Both the position numbers and the translations under genes were made by a program. Under the pieces are notes generated by a model, which saw only the letters and a program-made list of their open reading frames with translations, was not told where the DNA came from and ran no database searches. Shown here piece by piece: positions 50,968-60,428 of a stretch of DNA of 64,000 nucleotides (position 1 is the stretch's first letter; every line of letters begins with the position of its first letter). The stretch comes from Marinobacter orientalis (GTDB taxonomy: Bacteria; Pseudomonadota; Gammaproteobacteria; Pseudomonadales; Oleiphilaceae), in contig NZ_SRZX01000001.1 of the NCBI RefSeq assembly GCF_004792665.1, positions 1,240,001-1,304,000 on the forward strand, given 5' to 3'.

Positions 50968-53874
50968 GTGGTTGCAAACCGCACACGACGATTGTCGGCA
51001 AGAAATATTTCCATTGCTGTACTGGTTCTGGTCGTGATTTACGCCCTTGTCGGGTTTCTGGCGCTGCCCTGGTGGCTGGAACGGGAGCTGCCAGAACGGC
51101 TGCAGCGGCACTTGGGCTGGCAGGCGGAGATCGGAGACGTCGGTGTGAATCCGTTCGTCATGAGCGTTGAAGTGCTTGGCCTGGATGCCGAAGACAGCGA
51201 TGGAGAGCCGGTTCTCGCCTTTGACCGCCTTTTCGCCAATCTCGGGGTGTGGCGACTGGTTACCGGTACGGTAGCGTTACAGAACATTGAACTGGAAGAA
51301 CCCTATATCCGTCTGGACCTGCTGGATGACTACAGCGTCAATGTTGCCCGGGACTGGCTGGCGAACAATCCACCGGCAGAGGAAACCGCCAGTGATGAGA
51401 CCACATCCGACGAGCCGGCCCGTCTGCAGTTTGACCGGGTCCGTGTGGCCGGGGGTGAGCTGTTATTCCGGGACTTCAGCCAGGAAAGCCCGGAGGAATT
51501 CCGGGTGGCTCCGCTGGACCTGGCACTCAATGACCTGGCTACCTGGCCGCGGGAAGACACCGATAGCAATTACTACCTGCTGGCAGTGGTTGGCACCCAG
51601 ACCATCGAATGGGAAGGCGACCTCAGTATTGCCCCGCTGTATTCCAGGGGGTTTATCAAGCTCGGAGGAGTGACTCATGCCACGCTCCAGCATTTTCTCA
51701 AACCGTACCTCCCGTACCGGCTCCATGACGGCAGGGTAACCCTGAGCTCCGACTATGAGCTGCAATCCGCAGAAGAATTCCTGCTGACCACTGCCAACGG
51801 GCAGCTGAACATCGAAAATCTTGGTCTTGGCCTGGCGAATAGTGACGACTTGCTGCTCGAGACGGACAGCATCCGTGTCGGCGAAATCAGTTTCGGGCTC
51901 AACAGCCGCGAGGCGTCTAGCGGAACCGTCACCATTGATGGCATGAACCTGTCGCTGCATCGCGACCCGGAGGGGTTGGTCAACCTGCTCAAGCCGTTTC
52001 AGGGTAATACTGACGATGAGCAGACAGACGGTTCTGCTGGCAGCAATATGCCATTCCGCTGGACCGTGGCAGGCCTGGAGGTCGATAACAGTTCAGTGAG
52101 CTGGCGGGATGAGCAACCCCAAACCGAGGCCAAGCTGTCGTTAACGGACCTGAATATTCGCGTTGACGAGCTTTCCCACCAGCTGGAAGACCCGGTCAAT
52201 TACAAGGCTGACGCCACACTGGGTGGTGGCGGCCACCTGATGTTCAACGGCCAGACAACACCAATGCCTTTCACGCTGGAGGCGGGAATAACCGGCTCCG
52301 ATATTGTCCTGGCCCAGTTTGAAGCCTATTTCAACGAAGCGGCAAACCTGAACGTCAGGGATGGCCGTCTGAATGTGGATGGTAACCTGGATCTGGACCA
52401 GCAGCAGGATCCCCTCACCGGAACCTTCAGTGGCACCGGTGAAGTTGCGTCGCTTGATCTTCGGCTCGGCGACACTGAGGAGCGACTGATTGGCTGGCAG
52501 ACTCTGCGCCTGCAACCAGTGGAATACAATGTCGCCCCGGCGCGCCTGGAAATCGGCACCGTTACCCTGGCGGGGCCAACCGTTAACGTGGTTCGGGAAG
52601 GGGATGGTGGCTACAACCTGCAGCGTATTGTGCGGTCGACATCGACGGAAGGCTCCGCCGGGGATTCATCAGCGGATGACAGTGAGCCGGAGTTTATTTT
52701 CCGTATCGGGCAGGTGATGCTGGAAGAGGGTGCTATTTCCTATACCGACCGCACCCTCGACCCGACCTTTACCACCCGTTTTGATCGGCTGCGGGGTTCA
52801 GTAACCGGGCTAAGCAATGTTGCCCCGCAACAGGGCAAGGTGTCTGTCCAGGGCCGTGCTGGAGACGTTGCCAGCATGACGCTTGACGGCTCTCTGGCGG
52901 CTCTGGGAACAGACGATACCAGTGAGCTCAGGCTGAGCATGGAGAATCTCTCCCTGCCCATGTTGTCGCCCTACTTTGGCCGCTACCTGGGTTATGGTGT
53001 TGACAGCGGTAAACTGAATCTTGATCTGGATTACAAATTTTCCGGTAGCACCATTGATGCCGGTAACACGGTTGTTCTGGACCGTCTCGAGCTCGGGCAA
53101 CCGGTGCCCAGTGACCAGGCGGTCAGCGCTCCGGTCAAGCTCGGTCTGGCGCTGCTGAGAGACAGTGACGGGGTTATCGACATTAATATTCCCGTCAGTG
53201 GTGATCTGGAGAGCCCGGACTTCAGTGTGGGCCAGGTCGTCATGAATGCGTTCGTCAACCTTGTAGCCAAGGCAGCTACATCGCCGTTCAGTATGCTGGG
53301 CTCGATCGTGGATATGGCTGGCCTGTCGGGAGAGGATCTGGGCAGGATCAGCTTTGAACCCGGACAGGTTGAGCTGGCCGAGGGCGAGAATGCCAAGCTG
53401 GAGGCGTTAGGGGCAGCGCTCAATGACCGCCCCTCCCTGGTGTTGAACATTCGTGGTGCAGTTGCACCGCAGGCCGATGCCCGCGGACTGAGACGGCAGC
53501 GGCTGTTCGATCAGGCGGGTATCGCGGAAACTGCCCCGCCAGCCAAGCGTATCGCCAGGCTTGAGCAGGCTTACAGCAACTCGGATAACCTCGCCTCGCT
53601 GGACGCTTTCCGGGAGAATGTTGCCGGCGAGGATGGTGAGCTCAGTCAGGCGCAATGGGAGCAGGCGCTGGTGGACAGGCTGATTACGGACATCGATCTG
53701 CCACCGCAAGCCCTTGATAATCTGGCCTCGGCACGGGGGGGCTGGTTACGCCGGCAAATGCTGGAAAACCATGACGTGCCGGAAAGCCAGGTCTTCCTGC
53801 TTGACCCCGTACGTGACGCAAGTGCCAAGGAGGACGGAAAGGTTACCATCGACTTTGAACTGGATGCCCGCTGA
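50968..53874 (+). CDS. DUF748 (AsmA-like) envelope protein
   Basis: Large protein of 968 residues, with a single N-terminal membrane segment (about residues 15-38) and a long periplasmic part. DUF748 parts are seen at LALPWWLERELPERLQ and in the repeats of beta-strand-rich sequence; the C-terminus carries an OmpA-like region beginning FEPGQVELAEGENAKLEAL. It is related to the AsmA/TamB repeat proteins that span the envelope. The start is a GTG at 50968 with a perfect AAGGAG six bases upstream; the longer frame is rejected. It likely moves phospholipids or helps outer-membrane assembly, by family analogy. Confidence 0.85.
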   Translation: MVANRTRRLSARNISIAVLVLVVIYALVGFLALPWWLERELPERLQRHLGWQAEIGDVGVNPFVMSVEVLGLDAEDSDGEPVLAFDRLFANLGVWRLVTGTVALQNIELEEPYIRLDLLDDYSVNVARDWLANNPPAEETASDETTSDEPARLQFDRVRVAGGELLFRDFSQESPEEFRVAPLDLALNDLATWPREDTDSNYYLLAVVGTQTIEWEGDLSIAPLYSRGFIKLGGVTHATLQHFLKPYLPYRLHDGRVTLSSDYELQSAEEFLLTTANGQLNIENLGLGLANSDDLLLETDSIRVGEISFGLNSREASSGTVTIDGMNLSLHRDPEGLVNLLKPFQGNTDDEQTDGSAGSNMPFRWTVAGLEVDNSSVSWRDEQPQTEAKLSLTDLNIRVDELSHQLEDPVNYKADATLGGGGHLMFNGQTTPMPFTLEAGITGSDIVLAQFEAYFNEAANLNVRDGRLNVDGNLDLDQQQDPLTGTFSGTGEVASLDLRLGDTEERLIGWQTLRLQPVEYNVAPARLEIGTVTLAGPTVNVVREGDGGYNLQRIVRSTSTEGSAGDSSADDSEPEFIFRIGQVMLEEGAISYTDRTLDPTFTTRFDRLRGSVTGLSNVAPQQGKVSVQGRAGDVASMTLDGSLAALGTDDTSELRLSMENLSLPMLSPYFGRYLGYGVDSGKLNLDLDYKFSGSTIDAGNTVVLDRLELGQPVPSDQAVSAPVKLGLALLRDSDGVIDINIPVSGDLESPDFSVGQVVMNAFVNLVAKAATSPFSMLGSIVDMAGLSGEDLGRISFEPGQVELAEGENAKLEALGAALNDRPSLVLNIRGAVAPQADARGLRRQRLFDQAGIAETAPPAKRIARLEQAYSNSDNLASLDAFRENVAGEDGELSQAQWEQALVDRLITDIDLPPQALDNLASARGGWLRRQMLENHDVPESQVFLLDPVRDASAKEDGKVTIDFELDAR

Positions 53875-53995
53875 GCTTCCGGAGTTCACCGCCCGCTTTC
53901 CTCAGCGATAACAATTGAACGTACGTTCACATCAACATCGCTGTTTCATTCTCAGAAGAGATTAATGATAAACTCATGCAAAACCGGAAATACTT

Positions 53996-54589
53996 GTGAG
54001 CCGCCCTCTCAGCCATTTTTTTGCCTACGTATCCCGGCTCCGGTGGATCAAGCGCTGGGGGTTGATGCGTAATGCCATCGAAGAAAACGTCGCTACCCAT
54101 TCCTGGGAGGTGGCAACGCTGGCACACGCCCTGGCTATTATTCGCAATCGGCACTTTGGCGGGCAGGTGAATGTTGACCGCATTGCAGCGGCAGCGCTCT
54201 ATCACGACGCTACCGAGGTGATAACCGGTGATATGCCGACACCGGTCAAATATCATTCCAAAGTCATGCGGGAAGCTTTCGGCGATATAGAGCACAAGGC
54301 CGAGGCGGAGTTGCTGGCTTTGCTGCCCGACGATCTGCGTGATGAATTTGCGCCCTACATCCGCGAGTGCGCTTGGGCACCGGAAGAAAAGGAACTGATC
54401 AAGGCAGCGGACCGCCTGTCAGCACTGTTGAAATGCCAGGCGGAAATGCAGGCGGGTAACAAGGAGTTCGAGTCAGCGGCGGGCCACATCCTCAAAAAGC
54501 TGGAGCAGGATGCCCTGCCGGAGGTGATGTACTTCCTGGAAGTATTCGCGCCGGGTTACCAGCGGCCGCTCGACAACCTTCTGGGATAA
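53996..54589 (+). CDS. yfbR: 5'-deoxynucleotidase YfbR
   Basis: HD-domain nucleotidase of 197 residues that removes the 5'-phosphate from deoxyribonucleoside monophosphates. The metal-binding HD motif is ALYHDATEVITGDMPTP, with the first His in ENVATHSWEVA and the last Asp in IKAADRLSALL. It starts at GTG. The length equals that of E. coli YfbR. It stands alone, with the DUF748 gene upstream and the convergent SPFH operon downstream. Confidence 0.93.
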   Translation: MSRPLSHFFAYVSRLRWIKRWGLMRNAIEENVATHSWEVATLAHALAIIRNRHFGGQVNVDRIAAAALYHDATEVITGDMPTPVKYHSKVMREAFGDIEHKAEAELLALLPDDLRDEFAPYIRECAWAPEEKELIKAADRLSALLKCQAEMQAGNKEFESAAGHILKKLEQDALPEVMYFLEVFAPGYQRPLDNLLG

Positions 54590-54622
54590 GGCTGGCGACG
54601 GCCACCACGGGCCAGTGTACTG

Positions 54623-55657
54623 TCAGCTATTGCCGGCAGAGGCCACCATACCGCCGCGCAGGCCATCCTGCTTCCCGCTCTGGCGCACTATATCCTCGGG
54701 ACTGCCGGCCAGTTCCCGGAACATACCCATGGAGCCCAGCAGGGCGGAGGACTCGTAAGGCACGAAGACCCGCTCACCATCCTTCGCCATGTTGGGCAAC
54801 ACCTTGATATAGCTCTGGCCGAGCAGGTAACCGATAACCGTCTGCTTGTTGTCCTCGGTATCGCCGATGGCGCTCAGCACCAGGCGGATCGATTCCTGTT
54901 CACCCTGGGCGCGCAGGATTGCCGATTCCTTGTCACCCTCGGCATTGAGAATCGCCGATTCACGCTGGCCCTGGGCCATGGCGATGGCGGCTGATTTCTC
55001 ACCTTCCGCCTCGGTCACTGTGGCGCGGCGTTTACGTTCCGCCGCCATCTGCAGGCGCATGGCCTCTTCCACTTCTTCCGGCATGCTGATGTCCTGAACT
55101 TCGACACGGGTCAGTTTCACCCCCCATTTGGAGGCCGCTTCTTCCATCTCCGCCTGGATCGCGTTATTGACCTCGCTGCGGGATTCAAACAGCTTGTCCA
55201 GCTCCATCTTGCCCACCACCGAACGCAGGGTGGTCTTGGCAAGTACTTCCACCGCCTGGCTCATATTGGCCACTTCATACACGGCACGGCGCGGGTCGAT
55301 GATCTGGTAGTACAGTGCGCCATTGATGTTGACGGTGACGTTATCAGTGGTCACCACCGGCTGGCCGGGAAAGTCCATCACCGTTTCGCGACGGTCGATG
55401 CGGGTTTCGAAGCTGCTGCTGGGGTGGTATTCGTCACCCATGCGGACATAACGGGTCATGATGATGGCGCGGGGACGCTCGATAAACGGGATGATGATGT
55501 TCACACCGCTTTCCAGGACCCGGTTGAACGAACCCAGCCGCTCGATAACCATCACCTCGGACTGGCGCACGATAACCAGGCCCTTGGCGATGATGAAAAT
55601 ACCGATAATCACGAGAATAAGGCTGATAACCAGCCCCGGGGAAATAACCGATTCCAT
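54623..55657 (-). CDS. qmcA: SPFH-domain protein, QmcA-like
   Basis: Membrane-anchored SPFH protein of 344 residues, of the paraslipin/QmcA type. One N-terminal membrane segment (about 5-27) precedes the SPFH domain (VRQSEVMVIERLGSFNRVLE, VTTDNVTVNINGALYYQI). A long heptad region (AERKRRATVTEAEGEKSA...) and a Gly-rich tail follow. It lies two bases downstream of the NfeD-type gene, as E. coli qmcA pairs with ybbJ. A second, unrelated SPFH gene is at 3433. Confidence 0.9.
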   Translation of the reverse strand: MESVISPGLVISLILVIIGIFIIAKGLVIVRQSEVMVIERLGSFNRVLESGVNIIIPFIERPRAIIMTRYVRMGDEYHPSSSFETRIDRRETVMDFPGQPVVTTDNVTVNINGALYYQIIDPRRAVYEVANMSQAVEVLAKTTLRSVVGKMELDKLFESRSEVNNAIQAEMEEAASKWGVKLTRVEVQDISMPEEVEEAMRLQMAAERKRRATVTEAEGEKSAAIAMAQGQRESAILNAEGDKESAILRAQGEQESIRLVLSAIGDTEDNKQTVIGYLLGQSYIKVLPNMAKDGERVFVPYESSALLGSMGMFRELAGSPEDIVRQSGKQDGLRGGMVASAGNS

Positions 55658-55659
55658 GT

Positions 55660-56118
55660 CTACTGTTCCTTGTTACTGATTGTGTGAACAACGGCGGTGG
55701 TGCCGTCAAAACGTTCGAAGATGACCGTTGTGCCTTCCGGCAGTTCGGTCATGCCGGTATCGCTGGTACGCAGGCGGTAGAAATCGCCATTGACCTTGAT
55801 GCCGCTGGCGTTGTCGAAATCCCGTTTCAGCGTCCGGTACCGGTTGCCCTGCTCGACGCCTGTGCCGGTTGTTCCGTAGGCGACGCCTGTGGGGGAAAAT
55901 CGTGGCTTGATCCAGCGCACGGCGACCGGCACCAGAATACCTGAAAACGCGCCCATCCCTACCAGCTGCCATTCAAAGGGTACGCCCAGGAAGCTCAGCA
56001 CTGCTGTCAGCGCAGCCGCCATGCCCAGAGCCAGCAGCACCAACACGCCGGACGTTACCTCGGCAAGACTCAGCGCCAGTGCGAGAATCAGCCAGAAATG
56101 CGTGAGACTCCATTCCAT
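55660..56118 (-). CDS. Short NfeD-family protein, YbbJ-like
   Basis: Protein of 152 residues, the same length as E. coli YbbJ. It has three to four N-terminal membrane segments and a C-terminal OB-fold NfeDC domain (GDFYRLRTSDTGMTELPEGTTVIFERFDG). It lacks a protease domain, unlike the long form at 1899. The ATG at 56118 is chosen over 56130. It pairs with the QmcA-like gene downstream. Confidence 0.87.
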   Translation of the reverse strand: MEWSLTHFWLILALALSLAEVTSGVLVLLALGMAAALTAVLSFLGVPFEWQLVGMGAFSGILVPVAVRWIKPRFSPTGVAYGTTGTGVEQGNRYRTLKRDFDNASGIKVNGDFYRLRTSDTGMTELPEGTTVIFERFDGTTAVVHTISNKEQ

Positions 56119-56215
56119 ACAAGAGAACATCCGTTAGTGGCAGAGAAATGATGAGAGCAACGGATTGTACCCTGTTAGAGTTAGCAACACATCGCATAAC
56201 AGAAGGTCATCAACG

Positions 56216-57031
56216 ATGAAGGATCTGAACAACAGGGTAGCCGTGGTCACCGGAGCGGGTTCCGGTATTGGCCGGGCACTGGCAGTCGCTCTGGCGGCAA
56301 AGGGGTGTCGTCTGGCGCTGTCGGACATTAATGACGGAGGCCTTGCTGAAACTGCGGCGCAATGCAGCGTCACCGAGGTCAGAACCTATCATCTGGACGT
56401 CTCGGACCGGGATGCCATCTATGCCCATGCGGACAAGGTTGTGGGTGATTTCGGGCAGGTCAGTCTGGTGGTCAATAATGCCGGCGTCGCCCTGTCGTCC
56501 AGTGTCCGCGAAATGACCGACGAAGATTTCCGGTGGATCATGGACATCGACTTCTGGGGAGTGGTCCACGGCACCCGCGCGTTCCTGCCGCACCTGATTG
56601 CCTCCGGAGCCGGCCATGTGGTCAACGTTTCCAGTGTGTTCGGATTGATTGGCGTACCCAAACAAAGTGCCTACAACGCCGCGAAGTTCGCGGTTCGGGG
56701 CTTTACCGAGTCCCTGCGCCAGGAAATGAAACTGGAAAAGCAGCCGGTAGCCGTGAGTTGTGTGCATCCCGGGGGTATCCGCACCAACATCGCCAATTCG
56801 GCCCGTATGGGCAAATCCGAAAATGCCGATGCCCAGCGCAAGGGCTTCGACAAGATCGCCATGACCACACCGGAAAAAGCAGCCGACACCATTGTGAAGG
56901 GTATCCTCAAGGATGAGTCCCGCATTCTGGTGGGACCGGATGCCTGGGGCATTGACGTCCTGAACCGGGTTCTGGGGTCTGCCTATCAACCTCTGGTTGA
57001 GCGGTTTTCCCGCAAGAACCTGTACCTCTGA
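56216..57031 (+). CDS. SDR family oxidoreductase
   Basis: Classical short-chain dehydrogenase of 271 residues: VVTGAGSGIGRALAV, VNNAGVALSSSV, and YNAAKFAVRGFTESL (YxxxK). The C-terminal SFSRKNLYL-type end is basic. The start at 56216 follows an AAGG site; a 17-residue extension is rejected. It is one of four intact SDR-fold genes in the window and resembles acetoin or ketoacyl reductase types, but the substrate is open. It is divergent from the NfeD/QmcA pair. Confidence 0.9.
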   Translation: MKDLNNRVAVVTGAGSGIGRALAVALAAKGCRLALSDINDGGLAETAAQCSVTEVRTYHLDVSDRDAIYAHADKVVGDFGQVSLVVNNAGVALSSSVREMTDEDFRWIMDIDFWGVVHGTRAFLPHLIASGAGHVVNVSSVFGLIGVPKQSAYNAAKFAVRGFTESLRQEMKLEKQPVAVSCVHPGGIRTNIANSARMGKSENADAQRKGFDKIAMTTPEKAADTIVKGILKDESRILVGPDAWGIDVLNRVLGSAYQPLVERFSRKNLYL

Positions 57032-57159
57032 TTCGCAGCCCGGTCGCTGGAGTGATTGAAGCCCGATAACGGGCGCTGTATATTTTGCGTTCAGGGCTGG
57101 TGTGCCGGGCAGGCGGGACGCCAGCACCATGTTCGCTGTATTTCAGGGAAAGAGGCAGC

Positions 57160-58260
57160 ATGAAAGCACCACAGCACCCGGACCTTGGTGCGTCGCTTGA
57201 ACAGAGCCGCTCAGGTCTCCGGGATACCCATCGCCGCTCACTGACGCGGATGCTGTTTCTGGTTACCGGTTCCGCGCTGGTGGTTTTTGCCTGCCTGCAG
57301 GTTCTTAATGGTTATCTCTGGCTGGCTGCCGGGGAGTTTGTTGCCGGCGCAATGCTGTTTCTTGGTGTCACCAGAATCAACCGCACGCCTCACCTGCAGG
57401 GCTGGATATACAGTTACCTGATCAGCGGATTTTCCTTTTTTCTGCTCATAATGCTGGTGCCCGAGGCTTCCGTTACCGCGTTCGTGTGGGTGCTGATGAT
57501 GCCGGTGCTGGCCTATCTGCTGCTGGGCAAGAAGGAAGGCTTTCTTCTCAGTGCGCCGTTCATGCTGGCCGGCTGTGTGGCCTATTACTTCCATCTGGAA
57601 TTCATTGTCGAAGCGGGGAGCATGATCGATCTGCTGAACATGGTGCTTTGCGCCGTGCTGATGCTGGTCTTTATCCACCTCTATGAAACCCGGCGCGAAG
57701 AAGCCGAGCAGAAGCTGTTCACCCTGGCGCAGACTGACGCACTTACCGGTCTGTCCAACCGCGCCAGCTTCCAGAGCGCCCTGAGCCGCACTCTCGCGGA
57801 GTGCGATCGCAGTGGCTCGGGTTTTGCCCTGGTGATCATGGATATCGACCACTTCAAGGTGGTGAACGACACCATGGGTCACGATGCCGGAGACCACGTG
57901 CTGCAGAGTATCGGCCACCGGTTGACTGAGCGCTTGCGCACCACCGATTCTGTTGGCAGGCTTGGAGGAGAGGAATTCGGGCTGATTCTGCGGGACGTGA
58001 AACCCGAGGACTCTTTTGAACTGATGGATGAACTGCGCCAGCGTATTGCAGACAGCGAACTGCGGTACGGCGAAGCCGTTATCCACGTGACTGCGTCGTT
58101 TGGCATTGCCCACTATCCCGACCATGGCAGGGAAGTGGAAACACTTTTCCGGACCGCTGACCGCTGCCTGTTCAACGGCAAACGCGCCGGCCGCAACACC
58201 GTCGCCAGGGCGGGGGTATCACCGGTCAGGGGTCAGCGCCTTGCCGGCAGACCTGGTTAG
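57160..58260 (+). CDS. Diguanylate cyclase (GGDEF)
   Basis: Membrane-bound diguanylate cyclase of 366 residues. Six or so N-terminal membrane segments (about 30-185) form a sensor of the MASE-like kind. The GGDEF domain (about 205-355) has TDALTGLSNRASF, the DIDHFKVVND metal site and the active GGEEF in LGGEEFGLIL. I see no RxxD inhibitory site four residues upstream of the motif. The ATG at 57160 has AGAGGCAGC upstream. It makes c-di-GMP, opposite in effect to the EAL protein at 13798. Confidence 0.9.
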   Translation: MKAPQHPDLGASLEQSRSGLRDTHRRSLTRMLFLVTGSALVVFACLQVLNGYLWLAAGEFVAGAMLFLGVTRINRTPHLQGWIYSYLISGFSFFLLIMLVPEASVTAFVWVLMMPVLAYLLLGKKEGFLLSAPFMLAGCVAYYFHLEFIVEAGSMIDLLNMVLCAVLMLVFIHLYETRREEAEQKLFTLAQTDALTGLSNRASFQSALSRTLAECDRSGSGFALVIMDIDHFKVVNDTMGHDAGDHVLQSIGHRLTERLRTTDSVGRLGGEEFGLILRDVKPEDSFELMDELRQRIADSELRYGEAVIHVTASFGIAHYPDHGREVETLFRTADRCLFNGKRAGRNTVARAGVSPVRGQRLAGRPG

Positions 58261-58354
58261 CTTGCCCCCGCATTACCGGCCCACATGGCTGGTGCATGTC
58301 TTCGGGTTGGGAGCATGCTTATCCTTCGGGCCTCAGGATTGAGAGCGTGGTTGC

Positions 58355-58440
58355 GGGGTGGGGGTATTTATTTTTTTCGAAAAATGAACTCGCTTCGCTC
58401 AGACACCATTTTTTGCGAAAAAAATAAATACCCCCACCCC
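58355..58440. repeat. Long inverted repeat with conserved loop, copy B
   Basis: Perfect 25-base arms (GGGGTGGGGGTATTTATTTT... and complement) around a loop with ACTCGCTTCGCTCAGACACC. The loop is one base different from copy A at 41197, and the arms are unrelated. Confidence 0.85.
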
Positions 58441-58529
58441 ACACCCAGTGACCATGGGGTAGGCCGTCTGTCGTTTTATTCACTTTTTTCAGTTTATATT
58501 TTACAACTATGCCCTAATAGTCTGACGGA

Positions 58530-58576
58530 CGGGGGGAGGGATTCTTTTTCCCAAGGAAAAAGAATCCCTCCCCCCG
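58530..58576. repeat. Long perfect hairpin with 3-base loop
   Basis: Perfect 22-base arms (CGGGGGGAGGGATTCTTTTT... and complement) with a CAA loop. Placed between same-strand genes, it should be a very stable RNA hairpin, probably a terminator or mRNA stabiliser. Confidence 0.8.
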
Positions 58577-58649
58577 GCCAGGCACCACAACTAACAGGCC
58601 GGCGCCAAAGAATCAGGCAACCACCAAAGTCAGAAGGAAACCCAACTGA

Positions 58650-59057
58650 ATGCCAATCAACCAGGATACACACAGCAAACTCATCGGATACCTGCTCTGG
58701 ATCTTCGGATTCCTCGGGGCACACCGGTTCTATTACGGCAAGCCGATTACCGGCACCATCTGGTTCTTTACGCTGGGGCTGCTGTTTATTGGCTGGTTTA
58801 TTGACCTGTTCCTGATTCCCGCCATGGACCGGGAAGCCGACATTCGGTACGAGGCCGGTGAAGTGAGTTACAACATCAGCTGGATTCTGCTGACGTTCCT
58901 CGGGGTATTTGGTCTTCACCGGATGTATATGGGCAAGTGGGTCACCGGGATCATTTACCTGCTGACCGGTGGTCTGTTCCTGATAGGTGTGCTCTATGAC
59001 TTCTGGACGCTGAATGATCAGATTTCGCAGCGCAATCGTGAAGCCAGGTTCGGTTAA
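58650..59057 (+). CDS. TM2 domain-containing protein
   Basis: Small membrane protein of 135 residues with two TM2-type units, LLWIFGFLGAHRFYYGK and LTFLGVFGLHRMYMGKWVTG, each a G-x-H-R-F/M-Y-x-G-K hairpin. The ATG at 58650 has an AGAAGGAAA site upstream. The function of bacterial TM2 proteins is not settled. It converges with the wax ester synthase gene three bases away. Confidence 0.88.
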   Translation: MPINQDTHSKLIGYLLWIFGFLGAHRFYYGKPITGTIWFFTLGLLFIGWFIDLFLIPAMDREADIRYEAGEVSYNISWILLTFLGVFGLHRMYMGKWVTGIIYLLTGGLFLIGVLYDFWTLNDQISQRNREARFG

Positions 59058-59060
59058 ACC

Positions 59061-60428
59061 TCAAATCCCGGCCGCGTTTTCCAGCTCTGCCAGGCCGTCC
59101 TCCAGGTAATCCAGCATCCGCTGCAGGCTGGGCAGGGTGCGGCGGCAGCCGATCAGCCCGAATTCTATCTGATCGCAGTAGCTGGTCAGGGTCATGTTCA
59201 GGGCAATCCGGTCCATGGCGATGGACACCGGGTACATCCCTTCAAGCCTGGCGCCATTCCAGTAACTGGGTTCTTTCGGTCCGGGCACGTTGGAAATCAC
59301 CACATTGAAGGTCTGCCACTTCGGAGCCAGGCCCGTGAGCAGGTTGAAGCCTGCCGGCGCCAGCAGCAGGGCAGTGTAATTCAGGATTCCCTCCGGTGAC
59401 ATGTTGGCATAGCGCTCCTTGGAGGCTTTCACGTCCTCATGGATATAGCGCAGCCGTTCGGCAGCGTCATTCAGGTGGGTGCCCAGCGAGGCCAGGATGA
59501 TACCCACCTGGTTGCCGCCAGAGCTGTCGTCCTTGCGCAGGGAAACGGGCACCATCGCCACCAGGGGCTTCTCTGGCAGTGCGTCCCGGTTCATCAGGTA
59601 GGTTCGGAGTGCCGTGGCGCACATGGCCATAACCACGTCGTTAACCGTTGTATCGTAAGCCCTGCACACGGCCTTGATGCGCTTCAGGCAATAGGACTGG
59701 GCCGCGAAGCGGCGGGAGCCTGTGATCTTGCCGTTGAGGACGCATTGGGGGGCGTGGAAGATGGAGTCGTAGGCCGGGTCTTTTCGCGCCCGGTTGACGG
59801 TGCCCAGCAATGCCCTGGTTACTGCTGGCACCGTGCCCAGCTGTTTTCCGGATTCCCCCAGCAGATGGGCGATGTTACGCCACATGGAGGGGCCGTTGTC
59901 ATCGGTGTTATTGCGACTGCGCAGTGGCAGGGACCAGATCGGGGGCATGTTTCGTTCGTCCGGGTCCGCGGACAGCATACGCTGGAACAACCGCATCGCT
60001 GACACGCCATCCACCAGGGAGTGGTGTATCTTGATGTAGACGGCGAACTGCCGGTCTTTCAGGCCCTCGATCAGGTGAAACTCCCACATGGGGCGTTCCC
60101 GGTCCATCAGGTGGCTGTGTTCCGCAGAAACGAACGCCAGCAATTCACGAATCCGGCCCGGCGTTGGCAGGGCCTCGAAGCGGAAATGATGCTCCAGATC
60201 CAGGTGCTCGTCATTCACCCAGAACGGCTGACCGAACCGGTTGGTCAGGCGCTGGTCGAACGGCGCTGTGACAATGCCCTGCTTTCGTAACTGGTCCGCC
60301 AGCTGTGCCACATAGTCATCCGCTGCGTCCTCGGGGAAGGAAAACAGTTGCAGGCCGCCAACGTGCATGGGTTGCTGGCGCTTTTCCAGCCACAGAAATA
60401 CCTGATCTAACGGGCTCAGTGGTTTCAC
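59061..60428 (-). CDS. Wax ester synthase/diacylglycerol acyltransferase (WS/DGAT)
   Basis: WS/DGAT of 455 residues that esterifies fatty alcohols or diacylglycerol with acyl-CoA to make neutral lipids. The catalytic motif is KIHHSLVDGVSAM (HHxxxDG). The start is GTG (MKPLSPLDQVFLW). The C-terminal part has SNVPGPKEPSYW. Storage wax esters are characteristic of Marinobacter, so this supports the proposed taxonomy. It stands alone. Confidence 0.93.
   Translation of the reverse strand: MKPLSPLDQVFLWLEKRQQPMHVGGLQLFSFPEDAADDYVAQLADQLRKQGIVTAPFDQRLTNRFGQPFWVNDEHLDLEHHFRFEALPTPGRIRELLAFVSAEHSHLMDRERPMWEFHLIEGLKDRQFAVYIKIHHSLVDGVSAMRLFQRMLSADPDERNMPPIWSLPLRSRNNTDDNGPSMWRNIAHLLGESGKQLGTVPAVTRALLGTVNRARKDPAYDSIFHAPQCVLNGKITGSRRFAAQSYCLKRIKAVCRAYDTTVNDVVMAMCATALRTYLMNRDALPEKPLVAMVPVSLRKDDSSGGNQVGIILASLGTHLNDAAERLRYIHEDVKASKERYANMSPEGILNYTALLLAPAGFNLLTGLAPKWQTFNVVISNVPGPKEPSYWNGARLEGMYPVSIAMDRIALNMTLTSYCDQIEFGLIGCRRTLPSLQRMLDYLEDGLAELENAAGI

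Larger units (their letters stand above)
58261..58649. other. Gene-free interval with two long hairpins
   Basis: About 390 bases between the diguanylate cyclase and TM2 genes on the same strand. It holds the conserved-loop hairpin at 58355-58440 and the short-loop hairpin at 58530-58576. I see no coding region. Confidence 0.7.

Noticed and set aside
57061-57074. GCCCG-ATAA-CGGGC hairpin after the SDR gene as a terminator
   Set aside because: The stem is only five bases and no T tract follows directly.
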